The notes under the pieces were generated by a model. The model made no database searches. It was given only the letters and a program-made list of their open reading frames with translations, and was not told the origin of the DNA. This document shows positions 10,848 to 19,148 of a DNA stretch of 64,000 bases, in pieces. Numbering within the stretch: the stretch's first letter is position 1; every line of letters starts with the position of its first letter. Source of the stretch: Streptomyces diastatochromogenes (GTDB lineage: Bacteria; Actinomycetota; Actinomycetes; Streptomycetales; Streptomycetaceae). The DNA is taken from assembly GCA_026913215.1 (NCBI GenBank), contig JAPTYK010000001.1:7130001-7194000 (forward strand), in the 5' to 3' direction. Position numbers and translations under genes: made by a program.

Positions 10848-11516
10848 ATGCGCGCTCACCGTATCGACCGGCCGGCGGACCTCGACGTGGTCCGCGAGTC
10901 CTACGACCGGGTCGCCGACAACTACGCCGACATGGTGGTGAACACGGGCGTCGGCGACATCCGCCGCCACCCCTGGCTCAAGGCCGCCGTCGACGCCTTC
11001 GCCGACTCCGTGGGCGACTCCGGCCCCGTCCTCGACGTCGGCTGCGGCCCCGGCACGGTGACCGCCTACCTCGCCGAGCGCGGCCTCGACGTGTCCGGCG
11101 TCGACCTCTCCCCCCGCATGATCGACCACGCGCGCCGCCTCCACCCGGAATGCCGCTTCACCGTCGCCTCCGCCACCGAACTCGACCTCCCCGAAGCCTC
11201 CCTCGCCGGCGTACTCGGCTGGTGGTCCCTCTTCAACCTCCCCCGCGCCATCCTCCCCCAGGTCCTCGCCCACTTCTCCCGCGCCCTCAAACCCGGCGGC
11301 CACCTCCTCACCGCCACCCACGTCGGCGACCAGGACCTCCTCCGCACCGAGGCCTACGCCGTCCCCTCCATCCGCTGGACCACCCACCAATGGCTCCCCG
11401 ACCACTTCGTCACCCTCATCCACGACTCCGGCCTCCACCCGGTCGCCGAACTCCGCCTCCCGGCGGACGAACACACCGGCCCGGGTGTGGTGGTCATGGC
11501 CAGACGACCCGGCTGA
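10848..11516 (+). CDS. Class I SAM-dependent methyltransferase
   Basis: A 222-residue protein in one clean frame. Motif I is VLDVGCGPGTVTAYLA around residue 64, followed by the acidic ribose-binding loop GVDLSPRMIDHAR and a motif near FNLPRAILPQVLAHFSRALKPGG (methyltransferase type 11/25 pattern). It transfers a methyl group from S-adenosylmethionine to an unidentified small molecule in the cytoplasm. I chose ATG 10848 because the protein from there begins at the usual distance from motif I; an in-frame upstream extension to 10686 is low-complexity and unlikely. No metabolic partner genes are adjacent. It converges with the phosphatase-like gene. Confidence 0.88.
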   Translation: MRAHRIDRPADLDVVRESYDRVADNYADMVVNTGVGDIRRHPWLKAAVDAFADSVGDSGPVLDVGCGPGTVTAYLAERGLDVSGVDLSPRMIDHARRLHPECRFTVASATELDLPEASLAGVLGWWSLFNLPRAILPQVLAHFSRALKPGGHLLTATHVGDQDLLRTEAYAVPSIRWTTHQWLPDHFVTLIHDSGLHPVAELRLPADEHTGPGVVVMARRPG

Positions 11517-11523
11517 GCGCCGG

Positions 11524-12365
11524 TCATCCCGTGAACGCGGTGCCGTCCAGCGTCCAGTGCGGGTCCGGGGCGATGCCGAGGGCCGTGTAGACGTGGGCGG
11601 CGACGTCGGTGTGGTGGAGGGAGGTGGGGGCTTTGCCGGCGGGCAGGCCGGGGCCGTGGGCGGCGATCCAGGCGGTTCGTTCCTGGGGGCTGCGTCCGCC
11701 GTGGCCTCCTTCGTCGCGGTGGCCGTGGTCGGTGACGACGATGACGGTCCATTGCTCCCGGGAGTGGCCGGGGCGTTCGCGGACGGCGGTGAGGAGGCGG
11801 CCGAGGCGGCGGTCGGCGGCTTCGACGGAGGCGCGGTACTCCTTGCCGCAGCCGAGGAAGTGGGCGGTCTCGTCGACGGCGCCGAGGTAGACGAAGCCGG
11901 CGTGGAGTTCCTCGTCGAGGCCGAGGAGCTGTTCCGCGTCGGCGGTCACGCGGTCGTCGACCTGTTCCCAGGCCTCAGGGGTGTCGGCGTCGGGGGCGGT
12001 GTAGCGGAGGCGGGTGGGGAGACGAAGAGGGGGCCGCCGTCCTGGGCGAGGAAGAGGGGGGCCCAGCCGCCGACGGCGAAGGTCCGTCGGCCGCAGTCCT
12101 TCGCGAGGCGGGTCGTGAAGTCGGGGAAGACGTCGAGCCGGTTGCCGTCGAGGCGGTTGCCCCAGACGCCGTGCTTGGCGACACCGACGCCGGTGACGAT
12201 GGTGGTCCAGCAGGGTCCCGACATCGTGGGCGTCGCGGAGTCCACCTCGACGGGGGCCAGGAAGCCCGCGCGGGCGATCCCGTCGAGATGGGGCGTGTCC
12301 AGTTCGGGGAGCAGGTCGAGGCGTACGCCGTCGATGCCGATCACCAGTACGCGGGCGTTGTCCAT
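11524..12365 (-). CDS. Alkaline-phosphatase-superfamily phosphodiesterase/pyrophosphatase (one frameshift)
   Basis: Start MDNARVLVIGIDGVRLDLL gives the first metal-binding aspartate. ATPTMSGPCWTTIVTG matches the nucleophile region of NPP-type enzymes (Thr of PTMSG), and VVTDHGHRDEGGHGG gives the later metal ligands. These enzymes cleave phosphate mono- or diesters with two zinc ions. No signal peptide is visible. The frame breaks at a C run near 12018-12021; adding one C joins VSPPTRLRYTAPDADTPEAW to the second half, so it is one 280-residue gene. It follows the alpha-galactosidase gene by about 30 bases on the same strand and may handle a phosphorylated or nucleotide-linked sugar, but that is inference. 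Confidence 0.8.
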
Positions 12366-12396
12366 GAGTGGTTCCAGGGGTCGTGGGCGGGGGGTT

Positions 12397-14511
12397 TCAG
12401 GGGCGACGCGGCGGAGCCGGATCAGGCTGCTGGCGTGGTCGCCGGCGGGCAGCCGGGGGTCGATGCCGTGGCGTACGAGGACGGCGCCGCTGTGGATCCG
12501 GTCCGCCTCCACGTCCAGGTAGCGGGCCCCGGGGTCGAGGGCGGGCAGCCGTACGGGGCGGGCGGTGCCCGAAGCGGGTGGAGGGGCGCCAGGTGAGGAG
12601 CACGTGCTCGCTGTCGTCCGGTGCCGCGTAGTGGACGGCGGTGACGGGCCCGCCGGCCGGGGCGACCCGGTGGTGCAGCCCTCGCTGCACGAGCGGCCGG
12701 ATCGCCTTGTACACGGCCACGAGCTCGGCGGTTTCCGCGAGTTCCGCCTCGGACCAGGACGTCAGGTCCCCGCCGAGCCCCAGCGCGCCCGCCATGGCGA
12801 CGTGGAAGCGGAACCGCAGGGGCGTGTGCCGCCCGGTGGTGGTGTTGGGGCTGTCGGTCACCCACGCGGCCATGGCCTGGGCGGGAAGAGCCGGCCGAAG
12901 CCGTCCTGGATGCCGATCCGGTCGACCGGGTCGGTGTTGTCCGAGGTCAGGCCTGGTCCGTACGGGCGAGGACGCCGAGGTCGACGCGCCCGCCGCCGCC
13001 CGCGCAGGCCTCGATGCGCAGGCCGGGACGGGCGGCGCGGAGCCGGTCCATGACGCGGTGGACGGCCCGCGTGTGGTCGATCCACAGGCGGTCGGGGTCG
13101 GGGTGGCCCTCCCAGCCCACGTCGGTGAAGGCCCGGTTGGCGTCCCACTTGAGCCAGTCGACGTCGTTCTCGCGCACCAGGCGGTCCAGGGTCCGCAGCG
13201 CCCAGGCCTCGACCTCGGGCCGGGCGAAGTTCAGGACGAGCTGGTTGCGGAGTTCGGTCGCGTCGAGCCGGGGAGTGGACGACCCAGTCGGGATGCGCGC
13301 GGTACAGCTCGCTGTCCCGGTTGACCATCTCCGGCTCCACCCACAGCCCGAAGTCCATGCCGAGGCGGTGCACCTCGTCGGCGAGCGGGCGCAGCCCCCG
13401 GGAAGGCCCCGGGCCGTGGCGTCCAGTCGCCGAGCGCGGACCGGTCGTCGCGGCGGGTGCCGAACCATCCGTCGTCCAGGACGAAGAGCTCGGCGCCGAC
13501 GCGGGCGGCCAGGCGGGCGAGGCGGATCTGACCGGCCTCGTCGACGTCGAACCCGGTGGCCTCCCAGGAGTTGTAGAGCACCGGCCGGTCCCGCTCGGGC
13601 TCCGGCAGCACGTGCGCGCGGACGTACCGGTGCCAGGCGCGGCCGGCGCCGCCGAAGCCGTGCGGGGTGAACAGCCCGGCGTACACCGGCGTACGGAGGC
13701 TCTCGCCCGGCCGCAGGGTCCAGCTGAGTCCTTCGTGGCCGAAGCCGCCGGTCCAGGTCGTGCGGCCGGTGGGGTCGCGGTGGACGGTGACGCGCCAACT
13801 CCCGCTCCAGGCGAGGGCGGTGCTCCACACCTCGCCCGCTCCTCGGTCGCGGTGCCGTCGTCGAGGGTCAGCCAGGGGAGGCGTGGTGGCCGGTGAGGCC
13901 GCGGCGGCTGGTCAGCACGGTCTCGGCGACGGGCAGCCGGTCGTGCTGGAGCTGGAACTCGCTGTTCCAGCCGCCGACCAGATGGCCGATCCGGTAGTCG
14001 GGCAGCGGGGGAGCGGTCCAGGACGCCGAGTCGAGCCGGTCGACGGCGATCGGGTCCAGGTGGCCGTCCGCGGGCCCGGTGTGGTGAGCTCCGTCCAGCG
14101 CTCGACGACGTCGGTGTCCTCGCGGACGCGGTAGCAGAGCTCGGTCCGCAGGGGCCGGTGCCGGTCGTCGAGGCGCAACCGCAGCTCGCCGCCGTCGATC
14201 CGGTGGCCCGCGAACCGCCACTGGGTGCCCCTGGTCCCGTCGGCGAAGCGGACCTGGAGGCCGGCCGGTCGAAGCGCGCCCGGTCTGCGGCGCGAGTTCG
14301 TCGGCCGCAGCGTCGGCCTCGAAGCTGCTCGCGGCGGGGAGACCGCGTCCGGGAGCCCGGCGAGCGTCGCGGTGTCGAGCGGCGGGCCCCAGTAGAGGTG
14401 CCGGGGGCTGCCGTCGGCGCCGAGCCGCAGCGCGTAGAGGCTGTTCGGGGTGCGCAGGACCGCGAGACCGGAGCCGGGATCGAAGGTGACGGGCGGGAGC
14501 GTGGCGTGCAC
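12397..14511 (-). CDS. GH36 alpha-galactosidase (many frameshifts)
   Basis: The protein is about 700 residues, the usual length of GH36. The nucleophile motif WLKWDANRAFTDVGW and the acid/base motif ACAGGGGRVDLGVL are both present, preceded by LYNSWEATGFDVDEAGQ and LFVLDDGWFGTR, which shape the substrate pocket. It hydrolyses terminal alpha-1,6-galactose from raffinose-type sugars or galactomannan fragments. There is no signal peptide, so it should act on imported oligosaccharides. Start GTG 14511 has AGGGG eight bases upstream. At least eight frame changes occur across the gene. The C-terminus (HSGAVLVRHG, HASSLIRLRRV) reads through to the TGA at 12397-12399 after correction. It is divergent from the ROK regulator and sugar importer, its likely partners. 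Confidence 0.9.
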
Positions 14512-14598
14512 GGATGGAACCCCTGAGGTGTGATGAGGGAAGGGGCCGAGGAGCCCGAGGGCACGGAGGCGGCCCGAGCGTAGAACCGCCCCAACTCC

Positions 14599-14629
14599 CA
14601 AATCAATACTGGAAGAAGTTATTTATTTG
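14599..14629. promoter_or_regulatory. A/T-rich probable operator of the ROK regulator
   Basis: The gap between the divergent alpha-galactosidase and ROK genes contains an unusually A/T-rich stretch for this genome. It is bounded by the inverted pair CAAAT (14599-14603) and ATTTG (14625-14629). ROK/XylR repressors typically bind such A/T-rich inverted sites, so this is a plausible control point for both transcripts. Confidence 0.45.
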
Positions 14630-15834
14630 CTCTATGTTGCTCCCGTGTTTCGACATCGCTCACAGCCTCTGGTCAGTGCGCCCGCCGAGACCGCGGTCCT
14701 GGCCCTGCTCCTCGCGGAGGGCCCCCTCAGCAGAGTGGAACTGGCGCGGCGGACCGGGCTCTCCTCGACCGCCGTCACCAAGGCGGCCAGGCCCCTCATC
14801 GACGACGGCTATCTGTACGAACTCCCGCCGGAGCGCACCGCACCCGGTGCCGGCCGGCCGGTCAACCCCCTCGCGGTCGCACCCGACCGGGAGTACTTCA
14901 TCGGGCTGAAGATCAGCTCCGACCAGGTCTTCGGCGCCGTATGCGACCTGCGGGCCGGGATCCGGGCCACGGCCGCCCGTCCGCTCGACGACCGCACCCC
15001 CGGGACCGCCGCCGGCGTCACGGCCGAACTCGTCGGCGAACTCCTCGACTCCGAACCCGCGTTCCGGGCCCGCACGCGCCACCTGGGCGTCGCGGTGAAC
15101 GGGGACGTGGACCGGGACAGCGGCCGGCTCCGGCACTCCGGCCTCCTCGGCTGGCACGACGTCCCGCTCGCCGAACTGCTCACCGCCTCCACGGGCTTGA
15201 CCGTCACCGTCGAGAACGACGTCAGGGCCCTGACGGTCGCGGAGCACTGGTTCGGCGAAGGCATCGGCACCGAGTACTTCGCCCTGGTCACCATCGGCGC
15301 CGGCATCGGCTCCGCCCTCGTCGTCAACGGACAGCTGCTCAGGGGCGCGTACGGTGTCGCGGGCGAGGTCGGACACGTCTGCGTCGACCCGGACGGACCG
15401 CGCTGCCGCTGCGGCGGGCGCGGCTGCGTCGAGGCGATCGCCTCGACCGACGCGATCCTCGCGACGGTCCGCCGGGCCACCGCCGACCCGCACCTCACGT
15501 TCGGCGAGGTCGCCGACCTCGCCCGGGACGGCCACCCGCGGCCCGCGAGGCCTTCGCCCGCGCCGGGCAGGCCATCGGGGTCGGCATCTCCGTCCTGGTC
15601 AACCTCGTCGGCCCGGAGCGCGTCGTCGTCAGCGGCGAAGGCGTCGACGCCTACGACCTGCTCAGCCGCCACATCCAGGAGGCGTACGCCGAGCACGTCT
15701 TCGGGACGGCCGCCCGCTGCCCGCTGTCGCTGCGGCCGCTCCCCTGGGAGGAATGGGCCCGCGGCGGTGCGGCCGTGGCCATCCAGGCCCTCTTCCCGCA
15801 GTACGCGGTCACCACCACGAACGGCGCCGGCTGA
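14627..15834 (+). CDS. ROK-family transcriptional regulator (one frameshift)
   Basis: An N-terminal winged helix-turn-helix (EGPLSRVELARRTGLSSTAV, then KAARPLIDDGYL) is followed by a sugar-kinase-like domain with TIGAGIGSALV and the zinc-binding cluster CRCGGRGCVEAIAS, the ROK signature. Such proteins repress sugar-use genes until the sugar binds. The frame breaks near 15534: adding one C to CACCCG gives HPAAREAFARAGQAIG and rejoins the second half, which ends at 15834. I list TTG 14627 (GGAAGAAG eight bases upstream) as start; GTG 14645 is an alternative. Its position between the alpha-galactosidase and the importer makes it the probable regulator of the island. Confidence 0.86.
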
Positions 15835-15955
15835 GCAACCCGCAGCCGCCGCGTACCACTCCCTGGCCGACGCCCTCCTCTGCCGGCAAGCACTGACGAG
15901 GACGTCGGCCAGGCAGCACATCCGCCCCGCCACACCCTCACAAGAAGGACGCGAC

Positions 15956-17242
15956 ATGAGCACACGCAGACCAGAGCTTAGCCGACGGGGATTCCTCACG
16001 GGATCGCTGCTCATCGCCGCCGGAAGCGTCCTGACGACCGCGTGCAGCACCGACCCCGTCGGCGGCGCCGCCGGGTCCGGCGCCAAGACCACCCTCAACG
16101 TCTGGTACCACGCCTACGGCGAGACCGGCACCCAGCAGGCCGTCCTCCGCTACGCCACCGCCTTCACCAAGGCCAACCCCGACATAGCCGTGAAGGTGAC
16201 CTGGGTCCCCGGCGACTACTCGGGCAAGCTCAACGCGACCCTGCTGACCGACGCGGCCCCCGACGTCTTCGAGATCGGCGACTTCAGCGAGGGCCTCGTC
16301 CACCGCGGCCAGATCGCCGCCCTCGACGACGTGTACGGCGACGCGAAGAGCGACTTCAACGCGAACGCGATCGACTCGGTCACCGTCGGCGGCAAGCTCT
16401 ACGGCGTCAAGATGATCGACGACGTCATGATGCTGTACTACCGCAAGAGCGCCCTCGCGAAGGCCGGGATCACCCCGCCCAGGACCTTCGACGAGCTCGC
16501 CGCCGCGGCGAAGGCCCTGTCCACGGGGAAGAACAAGGGCCTGTTCGTCGGCAACGACGGTCTCGGCGACTCCGGTGCCCTCTCCGTCTTCTCCAACGGC
16601 GGCGACCTCGTCACCCGCGAGGGCAAGGTGGCCTTCGGATCGCCGCAGGCGATCGAGGCGCTCAAGGGCCTCAAGCGCCTGCACGACGACAAGTCGTTGC
16701 TGCTCGGCTTCACCACCGACTGGTGGGACCCGGCCGCCCTCACCCAGAACGTCGTGCCCATCCAGTGGTGCGGCCTGTGGGCGATGCCCGCGATCAAGGA
16801 CGCGCTCGGCGACGACTTCGGCATCCTGCCCTGGCCCTCCTTCAAGGCCGGCGGCACCCCCGTGGTCCGCGTCGGCGGATGGACCAGCGTCGTCAACGCC
16901 AAGGGCAAGAACACGGCGGCGGCCAAGAAGTTCGTCCAGTGGCTGTGGGTCAAGCAGTCCGACCTCCAGAAGGACTTCGCCGAGAGCTACGGCTTCCACG
17001 TCCCGCCCCGCAGGTCCGTCGCCGCGTCCGCCGAGAAGCTCTCCGAGGGCACCGCCAAGGAGGCCGTGGTCCTCGCCGACAAGTACGGCAAGCACAACCC
17101 GGGCACCTGGGACACCGCCGTGAGCAACGCCTTCAACGCGGCCGCGATCAAGATCGTCGAGGGGCAGGGCGACCCCGCCGCCCTCATGGCCGACGCGGTG
17201 AAGAAGGCCCAGAGCGAGATCGACAAGCAGCAGGGCCGATGA
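15956..17242 (+). CDS. Extracellular sugar-binding lipoprotein of an ABC importer (CUT1 type)
   Basis: The N-terminus has a twin-arginine motif and lipobox (SRRGFLTGSLLIAAGSVLTTAC), so it should be exported by Tat and lipidated on the cysteine. The 428-residue body is a class-I solute-binding protein: LNVWYHAYGETGTQQAVLRY, DAAPDVFEIGDFSEGLV, and NVVPIQWCGLWAMPAIKDAL. It captures oligosaccharides outside the membrane and delivers them to the two permeases that follow. ATG 15956 has AAGGA eight bases upstream. Its stop overlaps the next ATG (ATGA at 17239-17242), implying translational coupling. No ATPase gene is nearby, as is usual in Streptomyces, where a shared MsiK-type ATPase serves many importers. 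Confidence 0.92.
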   Translation: MSTRRPELSRRGFLTGSLLIAAGSVLTTACSTDPVGGAAGSGAKTTLNVWYHAYGETGTQQAVLRYATAFTKANPDIAVKVTWVPGDYSGKLNATLLTDAAPDVFEIGDFSEGLVHRGQIAALDDVYGDAKSDFNANAIDSVTVGGKLYGVKMIDDVMMLYYRKSALAKAGITPPRTFDELAAAAKALSTGKNKGLFVGNDGLGDSGALSVFSNGGDLVTREGKVAFGSPQAIEALKGLKRLHDDKSLLLGFTTDWWDPAALTQNVVPIQWCGLWAMPAIKDALGDDFGILPWPSFKAGGTPVVRVGGWTSVVNAKGKNTAAAKKFVQWLWVKQSDLQKDFAESYGFHVPPRRSVAASAEKLSEGTAKEAVVLADKYGKHNPGTWDTAVSNAFNAAAIKIVEGQGDPAALMADAVKKAQSEIDKQQGR

Positions 17243-18227
17243 GCTCGGCCATGAACACCACGCTGAAGTCCGAGCGTGCAGGGCGCCCCGCGGTCACTCC
17301 GCGGGGCGCCGCCTGACCGGCCGGGCCCGTCCCGGCCGCTCCGGCTGGGTCGCGTTCGTCCTGCTGACCGCGCCGACGCTGATCGGCCTCGGCCTCTTCA
17401 AGTACGTCGCGATCGGCTGGAGCTTCCTGCTCAGCCTCAGCGACGCGCGCGGCACCATCGCCCTCGGCCACTGGGTCGGCCTGGAGAACTACCGCCGCCT
17501 CCTGTCCGACCAGGCGTTCCGCGGCTCCCTCGTCCAGATCCTGCTGTTCACCGTCTTCATCGTGCCGCTCACCTTCGCCGTCTCGCTCGGTCTCGCGCTG
17601 CTCGTGCACCGGATCCGGCGCGGCCGGGCCCTGTTCCGCACCGCCTTCCTCGTCCCGGCGGCCGTCTCGTACGTCGCCGCGTCCCTGCTGTGGAAGATGT
17701 CCCTGTTCAACGGCCTGCCGGCGGGCATCGCCAACACGATCGGAGGATGGTTCGGAGCGGACCCCGTCCCCTGGCTGCAGACCACCTCGCCGCCGCTCTA
17801 CTGGATCGTGCTCGTCACCCTGCGCCTCTGGCTCCAGGTCGGCTTCTACATGGTGCTCTTCCTCGCCGGCCTCCAGGGCATCCCCCAGGAGCTGTACGAG
17901 GCCGCCGCCCTCGACGGCGCCACCGGCCGGCGGCTCCTGACCAGGATCACCCTCCCCATGCTGCGCAACACCTCCGTCGCCGTACTGATGCTGCTGTTCA
18001 TCGCCGCCTTCCAGGCCTTCGACGAGTTCTACAACCTCTTCAGCAGCGGCCTCTCCGGGACGGGCACCGCCCCCGTGCAGACACCGCTGGTCCACCTCTA
18101 CAACACCGCCATGGGCAGCCAGAACTACGGCATCGGCTCCGCCGGGGCCTTCGTGCTCACCGCCCTCATCGTCGGAGTCACCCTGATCCAGGGCCGGTTC
18201 ACCGGATTCGGCAGGAGCGGAGAATGA
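17239..18227 (+). CDS. Sugar ABC transporter permease 1 (N-terminal frameshift)
   Basis: The membrane body reads from about 17285 (SGWVAFVLLTAPTLIGLG, then VAIGWSFLLSLSDA), with six predicted helices and the permease EAA-loop sequence EAAALDGATGRRLLTRITLP that contacts the ATPase. It forms the channel with permease 2. ATG 17239 overlaps the binding-protein stop, but its frame stops at about 17316 while the body lies in another frame, so either one base is missing near 17276-17290 or translation begins after the hairpin that spans this point. Corrected length is about 325 residues, normal for CUT1 permeases. Confidence 0.88.
17282..17310 (+). other. 12-bp perfect hairpin at the binding-protein/permease junction
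   Basis: GGCGCCCCGCGG (17282-17293) and CCGCGGGGCGCC (17299-17310) pair perfectly around a 5-base loop, 40 bases after the binding-protein stop. It may act as an mRNA stabiliser or partial terminator so that the binding protein is made in excess over the permeases. Confidence 0.6.
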
Positions 18228-18234
18228 GACACGC

Positions 18235-19080
18235 ATGACCACCCTGCCCGGACTGACCCGATCCGCGCGCCTCCTCGCGCGCGGCCTGCTCGTCGGCCTC
18301 CTCACCGCGGCCTTCCTCGCGCCCTTCTACCTGATGCTCCGCAACTCGCTCATGGACTCGCGGAGCCTGACGGCGCCGGAGTGGACGTGGTGGCCCTCGA
18401 CGATGCACTTCGAGAACTTCACGGACCTCTTCGCCGACCCCGTCGTCTCCATGGGCCGGGCGCTGGGCAACTCCCTGCTCATCGCCGCCGTCACCGCCCC
18501 CGTCTCCACCCTCCTCGCCTCCGCCGCGGGCTACGCCCTGGCCCGGATCCCCGTCCCGGGACGCGGCGCGGTGCTCGCCCTGATCGTGGCCACGCTGATG
18601 ATCCCCGGCTCGGTCACCTTCGTCCCGACGTTCGTCGTCGTCGGCTCCATGGGCGGCGTCAACACGCTGTGGGGCATCATCGTGCCCGGCCTCTTCAACC
18701 CCTTCGCGGTCCTGCTCTTCCGCAACTTCTACCTCCAGTTCCCCGCCGAGATCGAGGAGGCCGGCCGGCTCGACGGCCTCGGCTGGTTCGGTCTGTACCG
18801 CCGGATCGCGCTGCCTTCGTCCGGCGCGATGCTCGCCTCGCTCGGGGCGCTGTCCTTCATCGACAGCTGGAACGCCTTCCTGTGGCCGCTGGTCATCGGA
18901 CAGGACCCCTCCGCCTGGACCGCGCAGATCGCGCTCTCCACCTTCCTCACCTCGCAGACCGTCAACCTGCCCGGCCTCTTCGCCGGTGCCGTCGTCACCA
19001 TCACGCCCCTGGTCGTCATGTTCCTCGTCGCCCAGCGGTACATCGTCGAGGGCATCGCCACCAGCGGCCTCAAGGGCTGA
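18235..19080 (+). CDS. Sugar ABC transporter permease 2
   Basis: A 281-residue inner-membrane protein with six hydrophobic helices and the conserved EAA loop EEAGRLDGLGWFGLYRRIALP, typical of the MalG/AraQ class. The frame is intact. It starts at ATG 18235, eight bases after the stop of permease 1, with GGAG upstream. With permease 1 it forms the pore for an oligosaccharide presented by the lipoprotein. Substrate is probably a galactose-containing oligosaccharide, judged from the flanking GH36, GH5 and GH35 genes; this is inference. Confidence 0.92.
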   Translation: MTTLPGLTRSARLLARGLLVGLLTAAFLAPFYLMLRNSLMDSRSLTAPEWTWWPSTMHFENFTDLFADPVVSMGRALGNSLLIAAVTAPVSTLLASAAGYALARIPVPGRGAVLALIVATLMIPGSVTFVPTFVVVGSMGGVNTLWGIIVPGLFNPFAVLLFRNFYLQFPAEIEEAGRLDGLGWFGLYRRIALPSSGAMLASLGALSFIDSWNAFLWPLVIGQDPSAWTAQIALSTFLTSQTVNLPGLFAGAVVTITPLVVMFLVAQRYIVEGIATSGLKG

Positions 19081-19148
19081 CCCCCACACCGCACCATCCG
19101 CACCACGCACAAGGCAGGCACCTTCTCCCCCACCCGTAAGGAGCCCTC

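Noticed and set aside
15863..15912. Inverted repeat CTGGCCGACG / CGTCGGCCAG before the sugar-binding protein
   Set aside because: The arms are only 10 bp and 30 bases apart, so a functional attenuator is not supported.
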